The translations under genes were made by a program, and so were the position numbers. Shown in pieces: positions 9,821 to 18,884 of a stretch of 64,000 nucleotides of DNA; the stretch's first letter is position 1; every line of letters starts with the position of its first letter. The notes beneath the pieces were generated by a model that made no database searches, was not told the DNA's origin, and saw nothing but the letters and a program-made list of their open reading frames with translations. Source of the DNA: Aporhodopirellula rubra (GTDB lineage Bacteria; Planctomycetota; Planctomycetia; Pirellulales; Pirellulaceae); NCBI RefSeq assembly GCF_014192335.1, contig NZ_JACHXU010000005.1:124001-188000 (forward strand), written 5' to 3'.

Positions 9821-10012
9821 ATGACGCGTTTTTTCATTTTGTTTTCAGCTGTGCTATGCGTCGCGAGCCTCTCAATTTCAGGATGCGGCGGTAGTGGTGC
9901 AACCGCTCCATCAGGCGACGAAATCTCGAACTTTGTTGCCGACAATCCAGAGATGATGGAAGAGACCAAGCGGTATCAAGCAGATCCCCTTGATGACACA
10001 ACCGACGATTAA
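9821..10012 (+). CDS. Small lipoprotein following DUF1559 copy 1
   Basis: This 63-residue protein has an N-terminal hydrophobic segment and a lipobox SISGC, after which a Gly/Ser-rich linker and an acidic tail follow (EISNFVADNPEMMEE, DPLDDTTDD). Signal peptidase II would cleave before the Cys, leaving about 40 acidic residues attached to a membrane by lipid. It lies 135 bases downstream of DUF1559 copy 1. The same gene order and a similar design recur after copy 2, which argues that it is real. No known domain; its function may be linked to the pseudopilin-like protein. Confidence 0.75.
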   Translation: MTRFFILFSAVLCVASLSISGCGGSGATAPSGDEISNFVADNPEMMEETKRYQADPLDDTTDD

Positions 10013-10020
10013 CCAATCAG

Positions 10021-10077
10021 GCGATGGATTTCCATCGCTCAAAGAATTTGAGACGCGAGCGTCTCAGACGCTCGCGT
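10021..10077. repeat. Three adjacent perfect inverted repeats
   Basis: Directly after the lipoprotein gene lie three back-to-back perfect inverted repeats. They are 10021-10038 (8-bp arms, 2-base centre), 10039-10051 (5-bp arms, 3-base centre) and 10053-10077 (12-bp arms, 1-base centre, GC-rich). The last could act as a strong hairpin. No T-run follows. Confidence 0.6.
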
Positions 10078-10192
10078 TAACGACACGATTCTGAAGAACA
10101 TTTTCATTCGGCAACCCCGAACGATGTCTCACATTGCCGGAACCTCACCCCGGTTCCGCTTTTTCAATTTTAAATTTTCTGAAGGTAATTTG

Positions 10193-11422
10193 ATGAAAGC
10201 TTCTAGAACGAAGAAAGGTTTCACACTGGTGGAACTATTAGTGGTCATCGCCATCATTGGTGTATTGGTAGGGCTTCTCCTGCCGGCTGTTCAAGCAGCC
10301 CGCGAGGCGGCACGCCGGATGAGCTGCAGCAACAATTTCAAACAAATCGGTTTGGCAATCCACAACTACCACTCCGCATACAAGCAACTTCCCACGCACG
10401 GTGGCGGCACCATGGGAACGACAGAATCGTCGCCCATTAACTATGTCCACCGCTACCAGACCGTCAGCGCTGGTAACGGGACTGCTCACAATAATTCTCA
10501 GTTGAGCATGCTCGTTGGGATTACGCCATTCATCGAACAACAAGCGATTTGGGAGCAAATCTCGAACCCAAGCAACGTTGGAGGCACTTGGCCTGCCATG
10601 GATCCAACGCCTGACACGCCCGCATACGAACCTTGGGCCACGACCATTCCAGCGTTTCGATGCCCGAGCGACCCCGGTAAATCTCTTCCTGGACGCGGAA
10701 CAACGAACTTTGCTTTAGGAAGAACCAACTACGCGGCATGCCTGGGTGATTCGACTTGGATGTGTTCAATGTTTGCCCATGCAGACATCACCGGCGGAAC
10801 GGCCAGCGAAGCGGCTCAGCACAACCGAGCCGCACAACGAGGCTTTTTCAAAATGTTCAATAACAAAGGCAGGTTCCGCGATTGCTTGGACGGCCTCTCA
10901 AACACCATCGCGATGGGCGAGATCATCACCTATCTGCGAGACAAGGACATCCGAGGCAGCATCCGTCGAAGCTCAGGTGGTAACGATGATAGCATCTCGA
11001 GCCTTCGCGATAATCCTCAGCTGTGCCGCGGAAACATCAACCCCAACAAACCGCAGTTCTGGAGTGCAAACCCAGACAGAGACACTCGCTCACGCGGATT
11101 CCGTTGGGCCGACGTCAGCGTGATGTTCAGCGGTGCTCACACGATCCTGCCGCCGAACAAAGAACTCTGTGGCCGCTCGAACTTTGATGACTTGGTCGCG
11201 ATGGGCACCATGTCCAGCCAACACCAAGGTGGTTGTCACGTCTTGATGGGTGACGGCGCTGTCAAGTTCATCACCGATTCGATTGAAGCGGGCAATTCAC
11301 AAGCTGGCAACGTATGGCTCAACGGCACCGGCGCTCAAGCTCCAGGGTCGAAAAGCCCCTATGGTCTCTGGGGATCCCTCGGAACTTGTGCTAGCAAAGA
11401 AACCATTGAAGAAGACTTTTAG
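10193..11422 (+). CDS. DUF1559 protein with type II pseudopilin N-terminus (copy 2)
   Basis: This 409-residue paralogue of the gene at 8426 has the same [15 protein letters not shown] prepilin motif, the [17 protein letters not shown] block, RCPSDPG, and the [21 protein letters not shown] element near the end. I start it at 10193, where GAAGG precedes the ATG and the pilin leader is the short basic [10 protein letters not shown] frame extending to 10124 would put 23 unneeded residues in front of the leader. A good intrinsic terminator follows, then another small lipoprotein gene. Likely a surface or envelope pseudopilin-like protein, as for copy 1. Confidence 0.93.
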   Translation: MKASRTKKGFTLVELLVVIAIIGVLVGLLLPAVQAAREAARRMSCSNNFKQIGLAIHNYHSAYKQLPTHGGGTMGTTESSPINYVHRYQTVSAGNGTAHNNSQLSMLVGITPFIEQQAIWEQISNPSNVGGTWPAMDPTPDTPAYEPWATTIPAFRCPSDPGKSLPGRGTTNFALGRTNYAACLGDSTWMCSMFAHADITGGTASEAAQHNRAAQRGFFKMFNNKGRFRDCLDGLSNTIAMGEIITYLRDKDIRGSIRRSSGGNDDSISSLRDNPQLCRGNINPNKPQFWSANPDRDTRSRGFRWADVSVMFSGAHTILPPNKELCGRSNFDDLVAMGTMSSQHQGGCHVLMGDGAVKFITDSIEAGNSQAGNVWLNGTGAQAPGSKSPYGLWGSLGTCASKETIEEDF

Positions 11423-11449
11423 TTTCTGACGCGCCGTCGGATCAATCAT

Positions 11450-11483
11450 CGCAGGGCGCTATAACGCCCTGCGATATTTTTTT
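11450..11483 (+). terminator. Intrinsic terminator after DUF1559 copy 2
   Basis: CGCAGGGCG (11450-11458) and CGCCCTGCG (11465-11473) form a perfect 9-bp GC-rich stem with a 6-base loop, followed by ATA and seven T (11477-11483). This is a classic rho-independent terminator. It lies between the DUF1559 gene and the lipoprotein gene, so it would reduce or cut read-through. Confidence 0.85.
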
Positions 11484-11506
11484 ACGTATCTTAAATCGAG
11501 TTTAGC

Positions 11507-11677
11507 ATGAAAATTTTGACAGTTCTGTTTCTGGTGTCCTTGGGCTGTTCAGTCATCACTGGTTGTGGAGGCGGAGGAGAACCGACCGTGGCAACGGAAA
11601 ACCTAACCGATGCTGATCTTGCAGCGTATGAAGCAGAGAACAGAAGACTGGAAGAAGAAACGACGGCTGGTGAATAA
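11507..11677 (+). CDS. Small lipoprotein following DUF1559 copy 2
   Basis: This 56-residue protein has a hydrophobic N-terminus (MKILTVLFLVSLGCS), a lipobox VITGC, then GGGGEP and an acidic helical tail (LTDADLAAYEAENRRLEEE). Its size, lipobox, Gly linker and acidic tail match the small lipoprotein after DUF1559 copy 1, though the sequences differ. It starts 84 bases after the DUF1559 stop, behind an intrinsic terminator. No known domain; probably a membrane-anchored partner or accessory of the DUF1559 protein (inference from the repeated order). Confidence 0.7.
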   Translation: MKILTVLFLVSLGCSVITGCGGGGEPTVATENLTDADLAAYEAENRRLEEETTAGE

Positions 11678-12072
11678 CGCTAGGTAGCGTCTTCCAAATT
11701 GAACTCTTTTGACATGCCAGCAAACCGCTGGCTGTCTCGTTCGTCCCTTCTGCCGTCAAATACAATCGTCTTGAAGCGGCGTCGTTCTTTGGCTTGATCA
11801 CGTTGCCTCATTCAAGGCAGCCCTGCAAACGCAACGCCACTCTCAGTAAACCTGATTTCTGCACACATCAGAATGCGACGCATTGGAGTTGGAGATCTCA
11901 AAATTCCGGAGTGTTTGCAGCACGGGCTTTGTGCGACCCGCTAGCCCCTCGAAGTACACCGTAGCTTCCTCGGAATGCACTGCTTGCAGAGACCGACACA
12001 CCTTTGGTTGCCTGCATCGCAAGCAATCGTCGGTGTTACCAATGGGCCAAATTGATCGCGTCAGGAAAGCTC
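11678..12072. other. Intergenic region, no feature recognised
   Basis: This 395-base stretch lies between the small lipoprotein gene and the multiheme cytochrome gene. No convincing gene, RNA or repeat was found. The cytochrome promoter is presumably here but could not be assigned. Confidence 0.5.
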
Positions 12073-14121
12073 ATGCGCCAAGCGGAAAACCGTTGCGATG
12101 CACCTAACGTCAGCAGACGGGGCGTCGGGCCCAGGGCAACGAGTCGAAGGCTTATGCTGCGAGGCATCATCGCGGCAATCGTCATCGTAGTGACGTTGAA
12201 CCTCATTGCTGCGGCGAGCGTGAGAATGGCAACAGACCCAATTGAATCGCACCGATTTTCGAAGCCACGGGCTCAGGCGTTTTCTTACAAGTCTGGATCT
12301 TTGACTGCATGGTGGACCCCGGTGACAGAACCGCCCGGCCCCTCTGTCAAACCCGTAAACTCATCGCCACGAGACAGCAACATCCATCCCGGCGATTATG
12401 TGGGACCGGACTCCTGCAAGGAATGCCATGCTCGAAACCATGAGTCCTGGTCCACGCACTCACACCGATTCATGAACGCCTACGCGAACGAGTCAACTGT
12501 TAAAGGTGACTTCTCAGGCAACGCGTCGATCAACTACTTCGGAGGACTTGGTGAATTTCAACTGGTAGGTAGTGAATATCGGATGAAGCTGACTCGTGGC
12601 AACATCACGCGTGTCTATCGCATCAACCAAACAATCGGCTCACGATTCACTCAGTACTATGTGGGAAAAATGATCAAAGGGCCCGAACACGCTGGTCATG
12701 ACTTTTACAAAACGGATCATGTGTTGCCATTCGGCTACTGGCTTGACGAACAACAATGGATCCCAATTGTGCACGTGCATCAAATTGTCGATGAAGATGC
12801 ACAGACGCAAAAGGATGAAGACGAATGGCCTTCGGACCAGCGACTCGATCCGTTCTCGAATCCTGGATTCGTGCCATACAGTGTGTGCAATGACTGCCAT
12901 ACGACGTTCCCACTCGCTGACTTATTCGTTAAGAGCCCTGACATTCTTGGCATGCATTTCCCGCACAAAGCCAACTTCTCCGTTTCTGATTACTTAAGAA
13001 GCGAGCGTCCCACGTTTCGTAGACGGGACCAGCGCCCATCGGTTCATTCGCGAAAGGAAATCATGAACCTGATCGAAACAACAAGAGAATGGGAAGCTCC
13101 AGACATGGCAGTGAATCTAGGCATCAGTTGCGAAGCCTGTCATATGGGTAGCAAAGCACATGCGGAAGACAAACACCAAAAGCTGGACTTTTTCGCGAAG
13201 AGTCCGCACCTGCGTCTGGAAGGATTGAAAGAAAAGGACTTTGGTCGCAATCAAACCAACGTCAATTACATGTGCGGTCGGTGCCATGCCGGAGGCCGCC
13301 CCGTGTATGCGAACGAGATTTCAACCTGGAATTCGACCGAATACACCGACGCAACACTGGGAAGTTGTTACTCTGAATTGAAATGCATCGATTGCCATGA
13401 TCCGCATTCCGGCATCGGCAAAAAGTGGGCCGCGACTCCGACGCAAGACGATCAATCGTGTATCCGCTGCCACGATCAATTTACTGAACCTGCTGCGATT
13501 CAAGCACACACACATCACAAACCGAACACCGCCGGATCACGCTGCATGAATTGCCACATGCCGCGGATCAATGAAGGGCTACAGGACATCGTACGTACGC
13601 ACGCGATTTTTTCTCCCACCGACCGCAACATGATCGAGAAAAACCATCCGAACGCATGCAACATGTGCCACACCGAAAAGCCGATCGACTGGACGTTGAC
13701 TCACCTGAATGAATGGTACGGGAAAACCTATTCAGAAAACCTGCTGGCCAAGTCCTATCCCAATCGCAGTGCCCCGGTTGCCCAAAATTGGCTTGCGAGC
13801 CGAAAATCTTCCGTTCGTTTGATCGGAGCGGATTCGCTAATGAGAACCGAATCTCACTGGGCGATTGACGATCTACTCGATTCGTTAGACGACCCGTTTC
13901 TAATCAATCGACAATTCGCCAGCAGAGGTTTAGAACAGATGCTGGATATTGACCTCGAGAACTTTGGATATCAGTTTTATATGACAATTGACGAGCGAAA
14001 AGAACCACTCAAAAAGTTACGTCAGAAAGTTGGAGCCCCCGCCTCAATGAACGGGACGACAGATAGGCATCGTGGATCCAACAAAAATAACGCCCTGAAT
14101 TCCAAAAAACCTGTTAATTGA
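12073..14121 (+). CDS. Membrane-anchored octaheme c-type cytochrome
   Basis: This is a 682-residue protein with one N-terminal signal anchor (GIIAAIVIVVTLNLIAAA) and eight CxxCH heme-binding motifs: CKECH, CNDCH, CEACH, CGRCH, CIDCH, CIRCH, CMNCH and CNMCH. The layout, with the first motif in a cytochrome c554-type block (GPDSCKECHARNHESW), resembles multiheme electron-transfer proteins. The C-terminal 120 residues are heme-free and helical. Likely a periplasmic electron carrier or reductase anchored to the membrane. The start is uncertain: AGGA lies 6 bases before the ATG at 12073, while an ATG at 12154 would start directly at the anchor. It stands alone, without a recognisable catalytic partner. 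Confidence 0.85.
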   Translation: MRQAENRCDAPNVSRRGVGPRATSRRLMLRGIIAAIVIVVTLNLIAAASVRMATDPIESHRFSKPRAQAFSYKSGSLTAWWTPVTEPPGPSVKPVNSSPRDSNIHPGDYVGPDSCKECHARNHESWSTHSHRFMNAYANESTVKGDFSGNASINYFGGLGEFQLVGSEYRMKLTRGNITRVYRINQTIGSRFTQYYVGKMIKGPEHAGHDFYKTDHVLPFGYWLDEQQWIPIVHVHQIVDEDAQTQKDEDEWPSDQRLDPFSNPGFVPYSVCNDCHTTFPLADLFVKSPDILGMHFPHKANFSVSDYLRSERPTFRRRDQRPSVHSRKEIMNLIETTREWEAPDMAVNLGISCEACHMGSKAHAEDKHQKLDFFAKSPHLRLEGLKEKDFGRNQTNVNYMCGRCHAGGRPVYANEISTWNSTEYTDATLGSCYSELKCIDCHDPHSGIGKKWAATPTQDDQSCIRCHDQFTEPAAIQAHTHHKPNTAGSRCMNCHMPRINEGLQDIVRTHAIFSPTDRNMIEKNHPNACNMCHTEKPIDWTLTHLNEWYGKTYSENLLAKSYPNRSAPVAQNWLASRKSSVRLIGADSLMRTESHWAIDDLLDSLDDPFLINRQFASRGLEQMLDIDLENFGYQFYMTIDERKEPLKKLRQKVGAPASMNGTTDRHRGSNKNNALNSKKPVN

Positions 14122-14851
14122 TGCTAAGACATAGGCGTTCTCCTACATCACATTTCAGATGAACGTTTCAGTCCAAAGTCTGGCAGTATTCCACAGGTAA
14201 GTTACCAGCGACTGAATCCGAATGAATTTTGGTTGGCAATAAGCAAGACCAGGAGTGATCACTGCGGATAGCAGCACGACAAATACCAACATCTACACCG
14301 AAAAACACATCTAGTTCAGTGCACAAAGTGCCAGAAATTCCTAAGCGTAACGCCTGACTTTGAGCAGAAGCAGCCTCGTGCGATAGTCATACAAAAGCAC
14401 CATTCATTATCAGCGTCTTTCATCAATCAGCATCTTGCTAGTCAGACAAACTATCCAATCATGCCGCGTTCACACATCACGTATCGTTAGCGACGTCCAA
14501 AACTCAGTTCTAGACGCTTTCGCAAAAAGCAATCATTCCCTTTCGATTTCTCACGCTAGAAAAAAGCTCAGCCGATCGCTTCTTCTATCAAGCTTTTATT
14601 GCCACATAGAAAATGAGAAGAGAACACACCAAATTACAATGACTCGTTCCGTTCCACTTTTCAAATTAGTATGCGAGATAAACTGGCTGCATATCGCGCA
14701 GTTCATCGCGTTTCCTAAATCGCAGTTCAACGCCACCCCTAAATTTTGCAATCGTCAGTAATAACAATCTGAACAGAACGCGTAAGGAACAGCGGGGTTG
14801 AAATCTAGCCTCCACCCAATGTTCCGAGACAAAAAGAAAAACAGAGCCCCC
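14122..14851. other. Long intergenic stretch, no gene supported
   Basis: This 730-base stretch is richer in A and T than its surroundings. One open frame of 108 codons (14435-14761) exists, but it has no ribosome binding site, no domain and an unlikely composition, so I do not call it. No tRNA-like or repeat structure was seen. Confidence 0.5.
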
Positions 14852-15451
14852 ATGCGAATTCGAACTGAAACCGTCGGCATCTTCTTGTTGCTTTCAATCG
14901 CAACATTCTCCACGCCCGCCTTCGCCCAAGGCCGTCGTCAAGCACAGCCCGGGAAGGAACCGCCTCATCCACCGAAGGTCGGCGAACAAGCTCCCGATTT
15001 TGAACTGAAAACGCTTGGCGGAGATATCGTTTCGCTAGAGAAATTGACGGAAGACTCTCCGGTGGTGATTCTGGTGCTGCGTGGTTGGCCTGGGTATCAA
15101 TGCCCCATTTGCAATCGTCAGGTCGGAGAGTTCCTTAACAAGCAATCTGACTTCGCCGACGTTCAACTGGTCATGATCTATCCCGGGCCTGCAGACCTCC
15201 TCGCGGAACACGCAAAAGAGTTCCAAGGTGCCAAATCGTTCCCCGACAACTTTCACTACGTCATCGACCCAGACTACAAGTTCACCAACGCTTGGGGATT
15301 ACGATGGGAAGCCACCCGGGAAACCGCGTATCCCTCGACTTTCGTCATTGGAAGAGATCGTAAGATTCTCTTTGGACAGACCGTCGTGTCTCATCGAGAC
15401 CGTGTGAACGCGAGCACCGTGCTGGAAGTTTTAGCGAAGCCTGAGCCGTAA
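14852..15451 (+). CDS. Secreted peroxiredoxin/thioredoxin-fold (AhpC/TSA) protein
   Basis: This 199-residue protein has a signal peptide ending near TPAFAQG. It then shows the AhpC/TSA fold: GEQAPDFELKTLGGDIVSL, followed by VVILVLRGWPGYQCPICNRQ, with two Cys as CPIC at the active site. The family reduces peroxides through a peroxidatic Cys; the second Cys three residues later suggests a redox-active pair. I start at the ATG at 14852, which opens directly into the signal peptide; the longer frame adds 18 polar residues. It is followed by an alginate-lyase-type gene on the same strand, 119 bases further. Likely protects the periplasm or paryphoplasm from peroxides (inference). Confidence 0.85.
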   Translation: MRIRTETVGIFLLLSIATFSTPAFAQGRRQAQPGKEPPHPPKVGEQAPDFELKTLGGDIVSLEKLTEDSPVVILVLRGWPGYQCPICNRQVGEFLNKQSDFADVQLVMIYPGPADLLAEHAKEFQGAKSFPDNFHYVIDPDYKFTNAWGLRWEATRETAYPSTFVIGRDRKILFGQTVVSHRDRVNASTVLEVLAKPEP

Positions 15452-15570
15452 CATCCGCCCCCCCCTGTGTACCGGCGACCATGTTTTCAAATGTTCGAAA
15501 GACATGGCATGAAACAACCCATTGGTCCGCTCGACGGATCCCGATTCACATCCTCAGACATCTAGCCCCC

Positions 15571-16794
15571 ATGAAAAGCCTTCTTCTCATTCTGCTGACC
15601 TTTGGTTCGTCGATTACCGTTCTCGCTGAGGAAAACCTAAATCCTCAGGAAGCAGAAAAAGCATTCGTCCATCCCGGGGTGCTTCACAGTCGAGCAGAAT
15701 TGGAATTCATCAAGCAGAAACTCGAGGCGGGCGAGGAACCCTGGATCACCGCATGGAAAGAACTCCAGTCACCCACGACGCAAAAATCGAGATCGAGAAG
15801 GCGGTCGAGGTCAGACAGACGCTCTTCTCGATTCGTGAACGTTTCAAGTCTCGATTACAAGCCCAGTCCCCTCGCCGACGTGGTTCGCGGAGCCAGCAAC
15901 AACCCCAACATCGGCAGCTCCGATTTTTCAAACGACTCCACTGCAGCCTACTCACATGCACTGCAGTGGTGCATGACGGGACAGCCCGCTCATGCGGAGA
16001 AGGCGATTGAGATTTTGAATGCATGGTCTGAAACACTCGAAACGGTTTCAGGACACGACGCAAGATTGTTGATTGGGATGGCGGGGATGGGCTACTGCAA
16101 CGCAGCAGAGCTTCTTCGCCACACCGACGCCGGATGGAAAGCGAACGACCAAGATCAATTCACTCGAATGCTTCGAGAGATCTTTTATCCCGTGATCGAG
16201 GATTTCTATCCGTCCGCCAACGGCAATTGGGACGCATCGATGATCCAAACGATGATGGCAATGGGGGTCTATTTGGACGACCGCGAAATGTTCGACCGTG
16301 CCGTTAACTACTTCCGAAACGGCGAAGGCAACGGTGCGATCGAAAACTATTTCAACGAATTTGGTGAGTGCCAAGAAAGCGGACGCGACCAAGCACACAC
16401 TCAAATGGGAATAGGGTTCTTAGCCTGCGCATGTGAAATCGCGTGGAAACAAGGCGTCGACCTTTACAGTGCAGCCGACAATCGTCTTGCCTTAGGGTTT
16501 GAGTACACGGCCAAATTCAACCTTGGCAACGATGTTCCATACGAACCCTACACGAGTTTTGAAAGCCGGTACCACTACCCGAAAATTTCGACAAACTCAC
16601 GAGGGCGGTTCTCCCCGATCTACGAACGAATCGTTCATCACTACCGCGACAGAATGGGCCTCGAAATGCCATATAGCTTTCAGGTCGCAGAAGAACGCCG
16701 CCCGGAAGGCTTTTCAACGACGCATATCCCGTGGGGCACTCTGATGTTTTACGGCTTGCCTCGCGGTTTGAATCCGATCGAGATCAAACCGTAG
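15571..16794 (+). CDS. Alginate lyase family secreted protein with Arg/Ser-rich insertion
   Basis: This 407-residue protein has a signal peptide (MKSLLLILLTFGSSITVLA). HPGVLHSRAELEFIKQKL, the downstream helices (AAYSHALQWCMTG, AIEILNAWSETL) and NGNWDASMIQTMMAMGVYLDD match the alpha/alpha-barrel alginate lyase family (PF05426 type) that cleaves uronate polysaccharides. An unusual Arg/Ser-rich run encoded at about 15781-15834 interrupts the N-terminal part, between the first helix and the SLDYKPSPLADVV block. I chose the ATG at 15571 because it opens the signal peptide. Substrate is inferred only from family; the neighbouring sulfatases would suit a sulfated algal polysaccharide diet. Confidence 0.82.
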   Translation: MKSLLLILLTFGSSITVLAEENLNPQEAEKAFVHPGVLHSRAELEFIKQKLEAGEEPWITAWKELQSPTTQKSRSRRRSRSDRRSSRFVNVSSLDYKPSPLADVVRGASNNPNIGSSDFSNDSTAAYSHALQWCMTGQPAHAEKAIEILNAWSETLETVSGHDARLLIGMAGMGYCNAAELLRHTDAGWKANDQDQFTRMLREIFYPVIEDFYPSANGNWDASMIQTMMAMGVYLDDREMFDRAVNYFRNGEGNGAIENYFNEFGECQESGRDQAHTQMGIGFLACACEIAWKQGVDLYSAADNRLALGFEYTAKFNLGNDVPYEPYTSFESRYHYPKISTNSRGRFSPIYERIVHHYRDRMGLEMPYSFQVAEERRPEGFSTTHIPWGTLMFYGLPRGLNPIEIKP

Positions 16795-16888
16795 ACCACA
16801 CTGTTGCACTGCGTCCGACTTTCCGTTTCCGCAACAGGGACCGGCCCGCCGGTTTAAAAACCGCAAAACGATTCGGTGCGTCGCATCG

Positions 16889-18259
16889 CTATTCTCCTAA
16901 CCTCGAAAATCGCAACACGTCGTTGCCGTCACCATCGGTCAGATACAGCAAATCATGTTCGTCAATTCGAAAACTAGTGACGCGAGAGAAGGCCTCGGTG
17001 AATCGCGACTCCTGCTCCATCATCGCGGGAGGGCCTGCGCGTCGGGTTGTAATCAACGGTCCAAAACTGATCGCGTTACCGTCAATGGTTGCCTGACCAC
17101 GGTAACGATTGACTGAGGTACTGCCCCCGACGGCCCCATCGGGTTCAATCTCCAGCGTTGATTGCGCTCGATCAAGAACGCCTTTTCCTGCGATGTCCTC
17201 CGCCAGCCATTTTCCGAACAACCCACGCGGATCATCGGCATTGCTGGCCGCATCAGGGTTCGACCAAATCTGATTCCAGTCCCTCTTCATATCAACAACC
17301 GTCCACCCACGCGCTGCCGCGGCCTCAAGAGCGGTGGTCAACTTTCCGGACGCTGGCGGTTTTTCGTCGTAGGCGTACTCGCGTTCCGCATCCGTGTGAT
17401 GCACAATCAGCCCAAAGCTCGGGTGCGGATTCCCAATCGTGGTGTACTCCAACATCGCTTGGTCACCGTCGCTGTTTCCAAAACATGCGATCGGGCGGCG
17501 GCCGATAAATTGGTGGATCCCCACCGGTTTTCCCTCCTTGTCATCGACGAAAAGCTGATCGAGCGTTTTGATGAGAACGGGTTTGCCGTCGCGCATCTCG
17601 TACCTCACCTGCGCTGTTGAACCTACGACGTTCTGCGGCGGGATTTCGTAAACACGCTCCGACCAAACTCGCATGAAGTCAGCTCCTCCGCCCGATACGA
17701 TGAAGCACTCGAATTGGTGGGACCGTAAGTAGTCCAGCAACTCTTGCATTGGTTGATACGTCAACTCCAGGTACGGTCGTTTGAATCGCGGATGTGACGC
17801 AGATTCAGCCCATTGATTTACACGCCGATCAAATTCATCAGTGGTCATGCCGGCGTGAGTTAACGCCAATATTCTCATCAGTCCGTCATGGTGTTTTCCC
17901 TCAAGTAATTTCCCGATGTCGCCGTCGAGCATCGCTTTAACCATGGGATCAGCTGCAAGTGCCGGCTCGGTAGGCACACGGCGTTTGACTTCATCGAATG
18001 CGAAGGCCGCCTGAAAAGGAAGCGGTGCTTCGCTCCACAACGTCCCGTCATTATCGAAAACGGCGATGCGTTCACTCGGGGGCACAAAGCCCGGTGAACC
18101 TTCCTCAGTAACGTTCTCAACGAATTCGATAATCGCACGTTTCGTGGCTCCCTCATTCCACGAGGGCAAATGATCGGCGGCAACCGACGACAGTGTCATC
18201 GCCATCATTCCGATGATGGTCAAACTGAGAACGACTAACATCTTTACTCGTTTTTTCAT
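16889..18259 (-). CDS. Secreted HAD-family phosphatase fused to a META domain
   Basis: This 456-residue protein has a signal peptide (VVLSLTIIGMMAMTLSSVAAD). Residues about 40-330 are a HAD-superfamily hydrolase: motif I FDNDGTLW with the nucleophile Asp, motif II IVSGGGADF, and motif III/IV near CFGNSDGDQAML. Residues about 345-456 match the META/HslJ domain (GLFGKWLAEDI, QSTLEIEPDGAVGGS, FGPLITTRRAGPPAMMEQE). HAD enzymes usually hydrolyse phosphate esters; META domains occur in envelope stress lipoproteins. The joining of both in one secreted chain is uncommon. It converges with the alginate-lyase gene and diverges from the TfoX-like gene. Confidence 0.85.
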   Translation of the reverse strand: MKKRVKMLVVLSLTIIGMMAMTLSSVAADHLPSWNEGATKRAIIEFVENVTEEGSPGFVPPSERIAVFDNDGTLWSEAPLPFQAAFAFDEVKRRVPTEPALAADPMVKAMLDGDIGKLLEGKHHDGLMRILALTHAGMTTDEFDRRVNQWAESASHPRFKRPYLELTYQPMQELLDYLRSHQFECFIVSGGGADFMRVWSERVYEIPPQNVVGSTAQVRYEMRDGKPVLIKTLDQLFVDDKEGKPVGIHQFIGRRPIACFGNSDGDQAMLEYTTIGNPHPSFGLIVHHTDAEREYAYDEKPPASGKLTTALEAAAARGWTVVDMKRDWNQIWSNPDAASNADDPRGLFGKWLAEDIAGKGVLDRAQSTLEIEPDGAVGGSTSVNRYRGQATIDGNAISFGPLITTRRAGPPAMMEQESRFTEAFSRVTSFRIDEHDLLYLTDGDGNDVLRFSRLGE

Positions 18260-18441
18260 ATCCAGACTCCAGCCTGATGTGCGTGAGGAAGCTCGCTACC
18301 AGGATAGTGAGTTCGTTCGCGCGTACAATGACCGACAGGAGATCCGCTCGATTCGTGGATCGTCGACGCACTTCTACGAACCGAGAATCTGCCACGCCCC
18401 CAAAATCGTCTGCCATTTAACATCGGCAATGAGGAAATGCA

Positions 18442-18774
18442 ATGACTGAAGAAGATGAGCTATTGGCCTCCCGGATTCGGCCACTCATGAAGCGACGGAA
18501 AGGATGCACCGAACAAAAAATGTTCGGCGGCGTGTGCTTCATGATCAACGGAAACATGTGCGTTGGTCCATGGAAAGGCTCACTCATCGTTCGCTTGGCA
18601 AAAGAAGATCACGAGAAAACCCATTCGCTTCCGCACGCCAAACCGATGGATCTCACCGGAAGAGTGATGAAGGGTTGGGCAAGAATCGACCCCGCCGGAA
18701 TCTCCAACGACGATGATCTTAAGACTTGGATTGACCGAGCCGCCAAGCACGCACGCTCGCTTCCTGCCAAGTAA
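18442..18774 (+). CDS. TfoX N-terminal domain protein
   Basis: This 110-residue cytoplasmic protein matches the TfoX_N family: KMFGGVCFMINGNMCVGPWKGSLIVRLAKED is spread over the conserved core, then VMKGWARIDPAGI and a C-terminal helix (LKTWIDRAAKHARSL). The family is named after a competence regulator, but most stand-alone TfoX_N proteins have no proven role. GAGGAAATGCA precedes the ATG and gives a usable ribosome binding site. It is divergent from the HAD-META gene, with a 182-base shared promoter region. Confidence 0.88.
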   Translation: MTEEDELLASRIRPLMKRRKGCTEQKMFGGVCFMINGNMCVGPWKGSLIVRLAKEDHEKTHSLPHAKPMDLTGRVMKGWARIDPAGISNDDDLKTWIDRAAKHARSLPAK

Positions 18775-18884
18775 ACATCCCACCAAGTAAACACGGCTCG
18801 GAGGTCCGAGTCCGCGCATGTGGTCTGCGTGTCAGGCAATAAAAAATCAGCAAACGTAGGCGGCAAATTCGAGTTACCGACCAA

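Noticed and set aside
14435-14761. 108-codon open frame in the long intergenic stretch
   Set aside because: No ribosome binding site, no domain, unlikely amino-acid composition; treated as chance.
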